DNA from: Ananas comosus
Lineage: Eukaryota > Streptophyta > Magnoliopsida > Poales > Bromeliaceae
DNA length: 64,000 bases
Assembly: GCF_001540865.1 (NCBI RefSeq)
Contig: NC_033631.1
Span: 2,892,222-2,956,221, forward strand
Reading direction: 5' to 3'
Below are positions 1 through 11,119 of this stretch, in pieces; within the stretch, counting starts at the first letter, position 1; each line of letters begins with the position of its first letter. The position numbers and the translations under genes are program-made. The notes beneath the pieces are model-generated. The model did not search any database. It saw only the letters and a program-made list of their open reading frames with translations, and was not told where the DNA came from.

Positions 1-368
1 GGCAATTCCTCCTTCACCCCTCTTCTCACTCCTTGATAGTTCGCCTTCCCACCTCATCTCTACCTCGATGCTTCGTCTTCCCATCCGCCCACTTTCTAAT
101 TAATGTATTTACATGATTCATTTTCATCTAAACAAATCGTTTAAAAGAAAGCATAAAATAAGATCCCTTCATACTCATTTTTATAACTTTTTTTTTTTTT
201 TTTTGCTTTTTCTTGGTGCACAAGAAGGGTTCGATTTTTATATTTTTCTTAATTTTTTTTTTTAAAATTGTGTGTGGATTAAAATTAGGGTTCCGAAAAT
301 TGTGACGGCGCGGCGAGGTGAATTAGTGCGATGGATTTGGAATCGATAAGGGGAAAGAAGCGGTGGGT
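1..368. other. Pyrimidine-rich and AT-rich non-coding flank
   Basis: This stretch starts with a C/T-rich segment and continues through poly-T runs near 188-204 and 250-262. I see no repeat end and no coding signal. It lies directly upstream of the short reading frame that begins at 369, so it could be leader or promoter sequence of that gene, but nothing in it proves this. Confidence 0.4.
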
Positions 369-451
369 ATGGGGGATTCGTACGGCATTGACCTGGCCAT
401 GATCAAGGAGAAGCTCGATGCCGACAGTTGTGATGGAGGTGACGCGGAGAA
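369..451 (+). pseudogene. Start of a small host-like reading frame split by a hAT insertion
   Basis: An ATG at 369 opens a frame beginning MGDSYGIDLAMIKEKLDA that runs into a hAT-type element at 452. After the element and its duplicated target (5396-5403), the same phase continues from 5404 to a TGA at 5447-5449. Without the insertion the frame would be 42 residues, acidic in the middle. I do not recognise the product. It may be only the first exon of a longer gene, because the sequence near 5440 could act as a splice site. That the frame survives exactly across the excision point is suggestive of a real gene, but the short length makes chance possible. Confidence 0.35.
444..451. repeat. 8-bp target-site duplication of the hAT element (left copy)
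   Basis: GCGGAGAA occurs immediately before the element end at 452 and again at 5396-5403, immediately after the other end at 5395. An exact 8-bp duplication is the hallmark of hAT-superfamily insertion. Confidence 0.85.
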
Positions 452-650
452 TAGGGCCGGCAAATGAGCGAGCTAGCTCGTTTCGACTCGTGTCGGTTCG
501 ATATTCGGCTCGCTCGAGCTCGCGCTTGAATAAATTTCAAGCAAGCTTGAGCCTAAATTCTAAGCTCGAAATTAATTTCAAGGCCGAGGCTTAATATTCT
601 GTACTCGGCTCTCGCGTCAATAAGCTTCCGAATAAGCTTGATATTATACT

Positions 651-674
651 AATATATATATATATATATATAAA

Positions 675-707
<33 letters not shown>
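651..707. repeat. (TA)n microsatellite
   Basis: Alternating T and A, broken once near 672-676. It adjoins a MITE-like inverted repeat. A similar tract lies at 4419-4450, next to a related repeat. Confidence 0.9.
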
Positions 708-709
<2 letters not shown>

Positions 710-710
<1 letters not shown>

Positions 711-886
711 TACTATACTATTAATAGTACCAACCACTTGCTATTAGATTTTTGACCTTTAGATGAAGGAATGTGCGGTTAGAATGACAGTGATCCTCTA
801 GGTTAAGTAGGTGGTTAGTTGAATAATATGATCTAACGGCACAAAATTCGATAGTACCAAGTATTTAGTACTATCGATAATATAGT
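710..886. mobile_element. MITE-like inverted repeat, copy 1 (interrupted by a solo LTR)
   Basis: The sequence carries the motif ACTATACTATTAATAGTACC, a central part matching copies at 4450-4672 and 4690-4912, and an opposite end of the type GTACTATCGATAATATAGT. The solo LTR at 887-4308 splits this copy near one end, and the remainder is at 4314-4345. It has no coding capacity and is flanked by TA repeats. Confidence 0.6.
882..886. repeat. 5-bp target-site duplication ATAGT (left copy)
   Basis: ATAGT precedes the LTR end TGTCACG at 887 and follows the other LTR end ATTACA at 4308 (second copy 4309-4313). Confidence 0.85.
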
Positions 887-3800
887 TGTCACGCCCTGGC
901 CATCAGCGGAAGCTCACCCATAGCGTGCACAGACCCGCCGTGTACAACACAATATCAATTATACACCAGGCGTCTACAAATCAACATAGTAAAAGGCATT
1001 CAATTCTAACCAGGTAATCAGAGTATAACTAATAGTTTCTAAACTTATACAAATACACAAGACCAACAAGGTACATTCTACAAAATCTCAGTACACGACA
1101 CTGATCTATATCAAAATAAACTGGTAGAGGTTCATCTATTATCATCGAAAAGGCTCTAACTAGCCGTCGACTCCTCGCCAGGCACCCTAGCCTTTCCCGC
1201 TGTGGAAGGCTCTGTAAAAACAACAACAAAGATGGTGCGAGAACTATTAAACAATAGTTCCCAGTGGGTAAGCCGTCGAAGGTGGCGCAGTACACCACTA
1301 TGTCAACTGTGCTATGAGTAAATATTAGATAAGCAAGTATATGTAACTGAAAACTGAAATAAATCAATCATGATGTTTTCCCAAGATTGGTTATCAACAT
1401 GAAATAAGTACTAGTTCATCGTGATAAGTTCTACCATTCATGTTAGTTGATAATTTGACTAGTCATATGCCCGATTATTCATCTTTACAACATAACTGAT
1501 GATATCATGTAATTACTACTATACTAGCAAAAGTGTAACATATTGTCAGCCTTTTAGCTTGTTTATTACTAAGTTCACTTGACCAATGACATAAAGTAAC
1601 TTTACTACTATATCCAGTTAAGGTTAAAGTAACTTATCATAACCCAATTTACAATAGACTTACACAAGGTAAAATCATAGTCGCGCCGTGCCTAATGGCC
1701 CCGTGGAAGTCAACACTACCCACGGCAATCCACTTCAGCGCTTAAATCGTACATAGGCGAGCAATCTGTCGCTAAGCCACTCCGGAGCGCTGGTTTGGGG
1801 GGCGCGACCCCCACAAGCGTGTGCGAAATAGCACAATGGCATGCAAGCTGTAATCCACAGTATAGGTATCACCACTTCATCATGTCTCCTACATGGAATC
1901 TCAATTCGATATAAGGTCGACATTGTAGTACCCAAATCATAAGTCACTATCAACTACTTGTTGACATACTTTGACCAACAGTTAGTATAACTTGAACAAT
2001 GATAATTTAACATCATAATGGGCTATACCCACAATTACACATTTAAAATCCTCACACTATTCCCTATATACAAGGAAAGTGATTTCTATGGTCATCTCTA
2101 ATGACCCATGGCACATATCCTATAGTTCCATGTAATCCTCTCCTACTTGGAGTAAACAAGTCATATGTAATTCCCCTATTGCATTATATAGAGATGGTCT
2201 GATGTCCAACTCTAGATATTTACGAGATTACCTTCAGTAGAATAACATGTAGGTTATATCACAATACCACATTCTAGTTACCCAACAGGATCAAACATAA
2301 CACAGGCAATTAACTAAGTTCTATTCTTTAAAGGTGGAAAGCAACTGTATGACATAAATAGGCAAATGCTCTTTATCTGCTCGTATTCAAGTTATTCTAC
2401 ATTACCAAAGTATACTCAATTTATTTCATTTTGTCTGATTTGCTCTGGGCTCAGATATTATGTTGACAATATGGAATAGCATAATATAACTTGGAGGTTA
2501 AAACCTATCATATACTATTCATCTAGTTATACATTCAACTAAGTACCATTTTCATGACTTATTAAGCTTGTATACACAAATATCTTAATGTCATGTAATA
2601 CTTGCCCGACTAGCAAATAAACTCTAGATGCAAAGCACATTCGTACTTTACCTCTACTATATAGAGGTTCTCTTTTACCCATGAGGCTATGCAATAAGTT
2701 TAACTCATAATATCAAAGCAAACATAGAGGGAATTCACCCATTTCGGAAAGGTCCGACCCACCAATATGTTGACAACTCTCGTTGATTTAGCGAGCGAAA
2801 GTATCCGAAGCCTCCAAGTACCCTAGCAAGTATTCTAAAGTCAGCTAGGCATATAGCTCATAACTCTACATCAAACTCGTATAGTCACCTCATTTAGGTA
2901 AATTCTTACCTAATATAGAGTTAAGGCTTAATTCCAGACTTCATCTCAGGTTGGAACTCCAAATCCAATCTTAGAAAGCTCTCCAAACTCAGCTGAGCCA
3001 GATCAGAAAATCTGCTGCGAATTAGTATCAAAACAGCACTAATACACATACAAATTACATAATATAAACCAGAGTCTCACCTAGGTTTAGACCAGAACTA
3101 AATCTTCACTTCCAAGCAAGTTAAAGTATTCCAAATTAGCTCATACTAGTCACCAATTCAGCTCAACTGAATCTGATTTCCTGCCACAAACATCCGCTGA
3201 AATCATGTATCCGAACTGCATCAAAACTATAACTATTATATCTAATTTACAAACTCATAAGTGATATACCTCCCAATAGCTTCAATCGAGCCTTTTTCCC
3301 CTGGTTTCGAATTGATAACTCACAGCAAAACCAGTTCTAAAGGTCACTATATTCCATTCAAAGCACTTTTACCACCTGCTGAGAACCATTACACATAACT
3401 CCATCATTACCATTGTTATTGTCTTGAAGCTAGTAAGTATAGTTGTGAATTTACCTTGTTCAGCTCCGACTCAGTTTTAACTGAGTAAAGATCGAAGAAT
3501 CATGGCCCAAAATGCCTTTACTTCCGCTTTCACAAGCTGTCCAAAATCAGTTGGTAGCAAATAGGTAAAACAAGTTTAAACTTCGTCACTCAAGCTTCAA
3601 TCTAGAGAGAAGTTGCCTTACTTACCTCACAGAATTTTAACTCAGTTCCTGCTGAGTTAAGGTGGAAGAATATAGTCAAACATCAATTCCCAAGCTTCAA
3701 AAGCCATCCCCCAGGTTTCCAAACCAGCTTGTAGCAAGAGAGGGAGAAAAACGAACTCAAATCCACTAGTTTTTCCTTTCCAAATGGAAGACCTAGAGAG

Positions 3801-4308
3801 AAAAAGATAGAAGGTATCCCTTACCTTATCCTCAGCTCCAAAAGGATAAGAACAAGCCTAGGGGTCGACCAGAGTTGATAAGGATGGATTTAGAAAGTGA
3901 AAAGACCAAAATAGCCTCAGCCCGCAGCTACTGTTGTGCTGTGTACCGGTACACAATGATGGCTGTACCGGTACACTATACAAATTTCTGCCATTTTGAA
4001 TTTTCAATGCACTTTCGGTCTTTTAACGGTTCGATCACTCCTTTAACTTGTCAAAAACCTTTTTAATACTCTTTAAAAGATGTAGGCTAGTTCCCATTAC
4101 CATTCCCTCTCGTCAAACTTCATAGTAAGCCAAATTCAAAGCACTACATTCGATTAGTGCATTTGCAAAGCACTTTTCCATTTCCAGTTGTTTGCTTGGT
4201 CCAGTACTTTGCTGTAACCTCCCGACAACCCTTCAAAAGTTGTAGAAGAGTTCCAATTACTATTCCAACCCTCGAACTTCATAATTCGCCCATGTTCAGA
4301 GTATTACA
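887..4308 (-). mobile_element. Solo LTR of a Ty3/gypsy chromovirus-type element (reverse)
   Basis: On the minus strand the LTR begins TGTAATACTCTGAAC and ends GGGCGTGACA, 3,422 bp, bounded by the 5-bp duplication ATAGT. It contains the modules shared with other LTRs here: TGTACCGGTACA motifs near 3940-3980, the hairpin stem GAACTATT/AATAGTTC at 1241-1260, and the CTTGTGAGGGTCGCTCC-like block near 1690-1860. There is no internal domain, so it is the product of LTR-LTR recombination. The open frames inside it (for example 1029-1367 and 1735-1953) look like chance. Confidence 0.85.
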
Positions 4309-4416
4309 ATAGTAGTCGGACTCCCTCTCTTTCTCTATATATAGTTCGGCTACTATACTATCTATACTATCTAAGTACTAAGCGCTTTGTACTATTGAGT
4401 TTTTTGCCGTTAGATC

Positions 4417-4449
<33 letters not shown>

Positions 4450-4453
<4 letters not shown>

Positions 4454-4672
4454 CGGCTATTATACTATCGATAGTATCAAGCATTTGGTGCGATCGAGTT
4501 TTTTGCTGTTGGATCTATCCTTTAGCCATTTTCATCCATTAGATCATAATATTCAACTAGCCACCCACTCAACCCTAGGGGGCTACTATCATCCTAACCG
4601 CATATCCTTTCATTTAAGGGCAAAAAACCTAATAGCAAATGGTTTGTGCTATTAATAGTATAGTAGCCTAAT
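4450..4672. mobile_element. MITE-like inverted repeat, copy 2
   Basis: The left end GTTCGGCTATTATACTATCG pairs with the right end, whose reverse complement reads GGCTACTATACTATTAATAG. The interior matches copies 1 and 3. Length is about 220 bp, there is no coding potential, and it is next to a (TA)n tract. Confidence 0.7.
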
Positions 4673-4689
4673 TCTATATGTATATATGC

Positions 4690-4912
4690 TCGGGCTACTA
4701 ATACTCTTATAAGTATAAACCCCTTTATACTTATAAATTTTCAGCCATTGGATATGCGATTAGAATGATAGTGGTCCCCTAAGATTGAGTGGGTGGTTCG
4801 TTGAATAGTATGATTTAACGGATGAAAATGGTTACAAGAATAGATCTAACGGTCGAAAACTTATGAATATAAAGGAGTTTGTACTCATAAAAGTATATAT
4901 AGTAGCCAAACT
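4690..4912. mobile_element. MITE-like inverted repeat, copy 3 (diverged)
   Basis: It starts TCGGGCTACTAATACTCTTA and ends with a near complement, TAAAAGTATATATAGTAGCC. The core, including GAATGATAGTGGTCCCC and GATTTAACGG, is recognisably the same as in copies 1 and 2 but has diverged. No coding potential. Confidence 0.65.
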
Positions 4913-5403
4913 CTCTCTCTATATATAATTATATATAATATATATTTTAATTATATAAAATAATATATATTATGTATTTTAATTATATGTATATAGAATT
5001 TAGATTATTGGGCCCACAAAACCAAACCAGCAAAATCCTACTCTAATGGCTCTCTTTCTCTCATTTTCACTTTCGCGTAGAGTCGCTTTTCCTAATTTTT
5101 TTAGTATTATAATATCGTATTTCATGCATTTATTTTATATGTTAAACTATTAGATATTTTTTATATCAAAATTTAGATAATATTTTATAAAAATTAAAGT
5201 ATAGATTGAATGATGTTAAGAATTTCAAGCAGCTCGTTTAGGGCTCGAGCTCGCTTGACTCGAAGTTAAGCTTGCTCGAGCTCAGCTCGAATTAATTTCA
5301 AGCCAAGCTTGAGCCTAAATTTAGGCTCGAAATTAATTTCAAGCCAAGCTTGAGCTGAGATAAGCTCGCTCGAGCTCGGCTCGTTTCCACCCCTAGCGGA
5401 GAA

Positions 5404-7207
5404 TGGGAATCACCTATCCGATTTTGACAGACCGATGAATTATGTGTGAATTAGTAATTTATTTGTTGTGGTAACTTTGCTACATTTTTACATATATGTT
5501 TTATATTTTCTATTTGTATCTATTGATGCCTCATGACAAGTCAAAAATTTTAAAATTTTAATTTTGTCAATCTTTTATCTCGCCGCAATGCACGGATAAC
5601 TTCACTAGTATAACATTACATCGTAATAGTATTTAATGAAATGATATATTATTATACCAACATTGTAGTTGCCTGGATAAAAAAAAGAAAACATTCTCTG
5701 CTCTTAGTGCACGACATCATTTCTCTCCCTTTAGCTTTGTGATCCTCATTTGATCATCAAAATTTTTAAAAAATCAATTAATTTTTTTTTTAAGTGGTGG
5801 AGATTAAAAAGTAAAATAAGGGCGATCCAACACCAAAACTTACCCACACGAGATGTGGGCATTGAGTTCTCCTTTTTCGTAAAAAAAAACTGTGGAAAAT
5901 GAAGGCCCAACTTTTTCCCAAAATACGTCAAATCATTTTACTTGGAGAAATATATTACATTCAACCAAATAATGAAAAAATTATTTTTTAGGTAAAATTA
6001 GTTTTCCATCAAATTTTACGTCAGAACAAACACACCCTAAATTATAATTTTTTTTTCAAACTTTAGTATTTATCTCAATTATCTTCTTATATAAAAATTA
6101 TATTAATTATTCATCTATATTTATTTGTATCTTAAATAGGTTCACTTATTTAGAATAATTATTGATTTCAGCTACAAAAATTTTATAAAAATAAATTTAC
6201 CGATAATTTTAGTGATCGCAATGACATCCTAAGAGAGAGAGAGTGAATTAGATTTTAAAATAAAAATGCAATAAAAGCAAATCGATAAAATTGTGATAAA
6301 AGAAAAGAGAACAGTTATAAAAAATCAAACTCAAAACACGTGACTAATTTGTTTCGAAATTTAGCTCTTTGCGTATGGCCCCTCCAATATCTCAACGTAA
6401 GATAATATTGGATTTTCACTATCTGATACTTTTTTCAGGTAAGCACCAAATCATTGTATCAAAAACTTCTTCTTTCAAGAAGATTACATTTTCTACACTT
6501 TTTTTCTCCTTTCTTCGAGACTGTATCTCACTACAAATTTCACTCAAACTTCAATAGAGAGTAGAGAGCTAAAAGTATTGAACACTAAGATTTTATAATC
6601 TCAAAGGATTAATAGATGAATCAACAAAGCCCCTAAATCTCTCTATTGATAGTCATAGCCAACATGCTATATGATTTGTACAGGTTGATGTTTTTTGCTT
6701 CGTTCGGATAGAAACTAAAGGCCTTTCTCGTTCCCGGAACGTCACATTATCATGATAATGTGAAAGAACAATTTTAAATATCATAAAACAAAAGTTTAGA
6801 CAATAAATGAGTTTAACCGTTCGTGCAAAAAGAAAAAAAAAGTTAAATAAAAATCTCAGAAATCTCTATAGGTGAAAAATTATTGTTCAGAAAAAAAATA
6901 TTGAAAACATTTCATTTCATAAATAATTATTTTCTTGAATAAAAAGTCAAAAAAACAAAAATTTTTTTTTTTTTATAAAATCTATCCTTTTTTACTTTTC
7001 TTTCTTTTTTTTTTTTTTTTTCAAAAAGCTACTTATCCTGTAAACAATCGAAAAAGCTAGTTATCCTGTAAACAATCGAATAGAAAATACTTTTTACTGC
7101 TAAAAAGCTATGAAAAGTATTTTGGGGCGACCAAACACCTCCTTAATTAGTAAGCATTTGAGAGTCAACGATTTGGGCACCTCATACAACTACTTTCTTT
7201 TAATTTA
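5404..7207. other. AT-rich non-coding stretch
   Basis: The first 46 bases are the tail of the frame begun at 369. The rest is AT-rich with homopolymer runs. A 29-bp segment around 7026-7080 (ending GTAAACAATCGAA) is duplicated in tandem. Fragments such as CCAAACACCT near 7130 resemble ends of small non-autonomous DNA transposons, but I could not pair them with a matching end. I see no convincing gene; short frames at 5746-5931 and 6369-6557 look like chance. Confidence 0.5.
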
Positions 7208-7551
7208 TGGTAAACTTCAAATATCACTTCTGTAGTTTTGTACTTGTTTACTTCAGTACTCTGTGATTTAAAGTGTATCAATTTAATACCCTGTGGTTTC
7301 TTTTTTTTTTNTGTTAACTTTTCGTTAAATCATATAAAAAAAATTTCATATACCTAATCTATAGTTTGTCGAATATTCATTTTAATACCCTTTAGTTTTA
7401 ACTTTATTACTGATTTAATGAAAAAAATTAGTGGATGAGATAACAAAAATAGAAAAATAAAACTACAGGATATGAAAGTGATACACTTTAAACCACAGGG
7501 TACTAAAGTAAAAAAATGCGAAACCAAAGAAGTGGTATTGCAAGTTTTCCA
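7208..7551. mobile_element. hAT-type MITE with long inverted repeats
   Basis: The outer about 90 bp on each side are inverted repeats (left TGGTAAACTTCAAATATCAC; the right end complemented begins TGGAAAACTTGCAATACCAC). An exact 8-bp duplication TTAATTTA flanks the element (7200-7207 and 7552-7559). Both arms contain the motif ACCCTGTGGTTT/AAAGTGTATCA. At 344 bp it cannot encode a transposase. One undetermined base (N) is at 7311, inside a T run in the central part. Confidence 0.8.
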
Positions 7552-7559
7552 TTAATTTA

Positions 7560-7947
7560 ATAAAATAGAGAAAGCAAAATTCAAATTATGCTACAGCAAA
7601 TAACCTTTTCCATATTTGAGTTCATATATACTTGCAAGACTTGGCAGTTGACCCTTGTCCAACTTCGTTTCGTGTATCTGAAGTTCTTAAACTACTCATG
7701 CACTAAACTCATAATTTGACGATTATAATATTTTAAAAATTTACATATTGAAAAAGTGTAAAATTTTAATTTAAAATCTAATATATAAGCATCATATATA
7801 GTTGTAAAAAAGTAACTGACATAAAATAAAACATCATTTGACCCATACGAAATTGACGGTCCAATGTTTGAAGGTCTTCCGGGGATGACTTGTACAGCTT
7901 GACTTGGAAGGCATTGACTCATTGAGTCCGCTAATGTGAAACAAATA
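7560..7947. other. Non-coding spacer
   Basis: AT-rich DNA with no repeat end, RNA gene or convincing frame visible. A 76-codon frame at 7692-7922 has no recognisable features. Confidence 0.4.
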
Positions 7948-7985
7948 TTAAAAGTGAAATGGTGGAGAAAGATGGGAAAGCATTA

Positions 7986-8026
<41 letters not shown>

Positions 8027-8058
8027 GAAATGGTGGAGAAAGATGGGAAAGCATTACA

Positions 8059-8101
<43 letters not shown>
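7948..8101. repeat. Duplicated segment containing two (CT)n microsatellites
   Basis: The segment AAGTGAAATGGTGGAGAAAG plus its continuation to CATTACA occurs twice (about 7949-7987 and 8023-8060). Each copy is followed by a CT run (about 7988-8022 and 8062-8101). This looks like a recent tandem duplication of a unit containing the microsatellite. Confidence 0.85.
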
Positions 8102-8107
<6 letters not shown>

Positions 8108-8485
8108 ACCCACACTTTTTTTTTTCCTTTTCTTTTTGTTTTTTTTTAGATGTTGTTACCTATATGTAGGGAGCCCCTCGTTGCAATTAAGAAGTGTTTA
8201 AGCATATTTTATATTCAACATGTTTAAAAAGTTATGATTAAGATTTTAACTTAAAATTAAGATCTAAATTATAAGGAGTGTTCTATGACATGATCAGAAG
8301 ACCAACATACAAACAAAATAAAATTTGAACACCGATTTCCCACAAATTAAATAATAATCTTTCGTTTATTATTAAATAAATTTTTAATTCTTGTGATTTT
8401 TCATATATAAACCATATAAATAGTATAGATCTTATTTATCAAATTAGATATTGATTTCAAGATAGTAATCATTAAGGATTAGAAG
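8102..8485. other. AT-rich non-coding stretch
   Basis: Poly-T near 8115-8150 and AT-rich sequence up to the LTR tip at 8486. No feature recognised. Confidence 0.4.
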
Positions 8486-8830
8486 TGTCACGCTCCGAAC
8501 CACAGCAGAAGTCTTTTCGGATATGTGTATAGGACCGCCGTGTGCACATGGCCGCCCCTATATACACAAGACATCTACGATCAATCAATATTTTCCACCA
8601 ATATATATAACATATCCTACATGTTGGGTATCGAAAGCACATGAAACATAAACTAAACTTATTAACTTAAACATTCTACATACATCCATACATTATATAG
8701 AAAATACATCTCTACATCATATAACTCCCAAATGGAGAACAACTCTAAGTATAATACATCTCCAAAATAAGATAATCTCCAATATCACATAGCTCTCACA
8801 TACAAATAGACTAGTCTAAAATATATACAA
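8486..8830 (-). mobile_element. Tip of a reverse LTR, cut by the MULE
   Basis: It starts TGTCACGCTCCGAACCACAG, the complement of the common LTR 3' end of this window (GGGCGTGACA preceded by TTCCGCTG-type sequence), and continues through ACCGCCGTGTGCAC and ACATCTACG. These match the last part of the LTR at 887-4308. It stops at the MULE end at 8831. The DNA on the far side of the MULE is a forward LTR end, not the rest of this LTR. Confidence 0.65.
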
Positions 8831-9030
8831 GGGCTTTTTTTGCAAATAGCCCCCTGACAAATTTTATTTGCAAAACTAGCCCCGTGTAAAATTTATTTGC
8901 AAAAATGGCCCTGGCCCTGCCACGCCAGCGCCACGTCAGCGCCACGCGGGCAGGGCCAGGGCCAGGTACGCAAGTTGAACACGGTGATTGGTTCACCGTG
9001 TCTAAACACGGTGAACGAATCACCGTGTTC
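8831..9030. repeat. MULE left terminal inverted repeat
   Basis: It pairs with 18535-18723. The outermost 25 bases are identical to the complement of the right end, and later parts differ by small indels. The repeat runs through the GC-rich GCCACGCCAGCGCCACG segment and into the first subterminal palindromes. Confidence 0.85.
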
Positions 9031-9370
9031 ATAGTGGTCTCACCACACGCGAGTAGTTGGTATTGCATTAGACACGGAGATTCGTTCACCGTGTCTAGAC
9101 ACGGTGAACGAATCACCGTGTCCTTCACTTCCATATTTGGCCAAACACGGCCTGGCTACTTGTATTCGGACTACTTGTATTCGGACACGGACTTAACCAT
9201 TTTCGGGGGACATTTGTATTGGACACGGTGAGTCGATCACCGTGTCCGGAGGTTTGTATTGGACACGGTGAATGAATCACCGTGTCCAATAGAATTTTAT
9301 TGGACACGGTGAATGGATCACCGTGTCCAATACAATTATTGGACACGGTGATCCATTCACCGTGTCCAAT
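8979..9370. repeat. Left subterminal palindrome array (eight units)
   Basis: Eight 23-bp hyphenated palindromes are present, with 9-bp arms ACACGGTGA and TCACCGTGT separated by 5 variable bases. They start near 8980, 9006, 9073, 9099, 9222, 9263, 9303 and 9343. Some are head-to-tail pairs joined by TCTAGA-like linkers. The arms are nearly invariant while the 5-base centres and the spacers vary, which suggests selection on the arms. The open frames across this array (8811-9134, 8905-9231, 9125-9403) are by-products of the repeats. Confidence 0.9.
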
Positions 9371-9403
9371 ATAGCTACCAGCCCAACCAGTAGTTTGCCG
9401 CAA

Positions 9404-9672
9404 AAAAATGAATTACAAAATTCAATACAAGAATACGATACAGATACATGTTGAAGAAAAATGAATTACAAGATTCATTACAAGAATACGATACAGATAC
9501 CTATCAATACACATCACAACATCACAAAAGTAATACACATCACAACATCACAAAATTAATACACATTACAACATCACAACCAATAGAATCTCAATAATAT
9601 AATCAATACCAAATAATCAAAACAGAATATACAAAATAAATGCAAGTTATACAATAATATATAAATATAATA
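9404..9672. other. AT-rich spacer between the palindrome array and the PMD gene
   Basis: It contains several copies of short motifs such as ATACACATCACAACATCACA and ACAAGAATACGATACAGATA in loose tandem. It probably includes the 3' untranslated region and terminator of the minus-strand PMD gene, but no polyadenylation signal is certain. Confidence 0.4.
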
Positions 9673-10257
9673 TCATGTTCTCCTCCCTCGACCTCCTCGA
9701 CCACGTCGCCTACCACGTCCGCGACCACGACCAACATCATGCTCATCAAAAGGCTCCAAGATCTCCAACTGGTCTAGATGCTCTATAGCAGCACCCTCAA
9801 TAACCGGCTCAATCACAGCAGTAGCATGTGCCGGTAGTATGTCTGGCCGTGGAGGAGCTGAAGAGGAGGGCTGATCTGGCCGTGGAGGAGCTGAAGAGGA
9901 GGGCTGATCTGTACGGATAGACCTCGATCGCCGTCGACGCCTAAAATAAACAATATCACCTGCTCGAGCTGGATCCTGCGGTACTGGTGCTGGTGCCGGG
10001 TCCGTAACATCAGCATAAGGTGGCTCCCCTATCGGTGATGATGGCATCGGTGGACTATATACGGGTGCATGGCCGGACGTCGATGCTCCACCATAGTCTG
10101 CTGGTCCTGGAGGTACATAGTGTGGAAGCGTAGGTAAAGTCTCCAGAACTGCCTCCATCTGATCGGCGACCTGTGATAGGGTAGCTAAGACTCCACCTCC
10201 TGAAATATCGGGTAGGACACGTCTGATCGTATAATGTGATCTCTGCACGATATCAAC
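9673..10257 (-). CDS. PMD gene exon 6 (C-terminal low-complexity tail)
   Basis: This is the last exon, opened by an acceptor (CAG before 10257). It encodes VDIVQRSHYTIRRVLPDIS, a linker with predicted helix, proline/serine-rich repeats (the unit PDQPSSSAPPR occurs twice in near-identical tandem at about 9845-9910) and an arginine-glycine tail ending in stop at 9673. Basic RG-rich tails are common in proteins that touch RNA or DNA, but no specific function can be read from it. Confidence 0.7.
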   Translation of the reverse strand, partial: VDIVQRSHYTIRRVLPDISGGGVLATLSQVADQMEAVLETLPTLPHYVPPGPADYGGASTSGHAPVYSPPMPSSPIGEPPYADVTDPAPAPVPQDPARAGDIVYFRRRRRSRSIRTDQPSSSAPPRPDQPSSSAPPRPDILPAHATAVIEPVIEGAAIEHLDQLEILEPFDEHDVGRGRGRGRRRGRGGRGRRT

Positions 10258-11088
10258 CTGAAATAAAAGCACAATCAAAAAAGATTATACGAAACTTTCT
10301 TGTATATATAAAAATTAATATAAAAAGATATTTGCAATTACATTCATACCAATACTCTCTCGACGTGTCCACGTGGCTGATAGGCAAGTGGTGGCCGCTG
10401 TACAGGTCTAGATATCCACCTCCTGGTGATCGTCCAATACCACTGCATGTAAACAGTGGCAGCTCGTATCGGATCTGGATCTGTCCCAGGGGTCACCTCT
10501 GCTATATCTACTAATCTATCATTCCAACGCTCAATGTATGAGGCGTGGTATGCCGCCCAATCCTCATCTGCTCTGCCTCGTGAATTGATGCGAGGTATGG
10601 CAAGCACAGGTTCAGGTATATGCTGTAGTAGCCCAAACTGGCGAAGCACACGATCGGGATGATGGAGCTCAATAATGTGGAAGCAGACTAAGGTAGTCCT
10701 CGATCGCCAAACCTGGGACCCCGCCAGACAAAAAGGTGGGAGCGTCTCTAACACTGCGTCGTCATAAGGCCTCCATATAATCTATTGTGAAAAATACATA
10801 TGATTAGCTATCAAAACACATATAATGAACTATTGTGAAAATAGACAGTGAAAATTGAATAATCTTTAAAATTTGACCATAGGACTTTTAAATTCAAGAT
10901 CAAGAATGTTAATATTAATCTATATAGTTTAAAGTATTTTCTATCAAAATTTGAAGAAATTTAGATTCTTCTATATAGTAGCCTAGCTCTATATATGGTA
11001 TAGATAGTATAGTAGCCTAGCTCTATATATAGTATAGATAGTATAGTAGCCTAGCGCTATATATAGTATAGATAGTATAGTAGCCTAG

Positions 11089-11119
<31 letters not shown>

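Larger units (their letters stand above)
452..5395. mobile_element. Non-autonomous hAT-type element with later nested insertions
   Basis: The ends are inverted: the left begins TAGGGCCGGCAAATGAGC and the right end, read on the other strand, begins TAGGGGTGGAAACGAGCC. Subterminal sequence on both sides (about 452-610 and 5225-5395) is full of GCTCGAGCTCG and AAGCTTGAGC motifs. An 8-bp duplication, GCGGAGAA, flanks it. No transposase frame is present, so it could only have moved with help from another element. About 3.4 kb of its length is a solo LTR inserted later, and it also holds three MITE-like repeats. It interrupts the short frame at 369. Confidence 0.8.

Noticed and set aside
1029..1953. 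Two minus-strand frames of 112 and 72 codons
   Set aside because: They lie wholly within the solo LTR at 887-4308, show no domain and have no counterpart frame in related LTRs.
5880..7140. A further hAT or PIF-type MITE suggested by CAAACACACCCTAA and CCAAACACCTCC
   Set aside because: I could not find matching inverted ends with a duplication, so no element is called.
8979..9370. Palindromes as tRNA-like or terminator hairpins
   Set aside because: The repeated 23-bp unit has no cloverleaf and no T-run. Position at both MULE ends fits binding sites better.
8811..9403. Overlapping frames of about 100 codons on both strands at the MULE left end
   Set aside because: Their translations just repeat the palindromes (for example HGDPFTVS and DTVNQSPC). 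They are open on both strands because of the symmetric repeats.
9813..10016. 67-codon minus-strand frame in the last PMD exon region
   Set aside because: It overlaps PMD exon 6 in another frame. The exon 6 frame has family context and splice sites.
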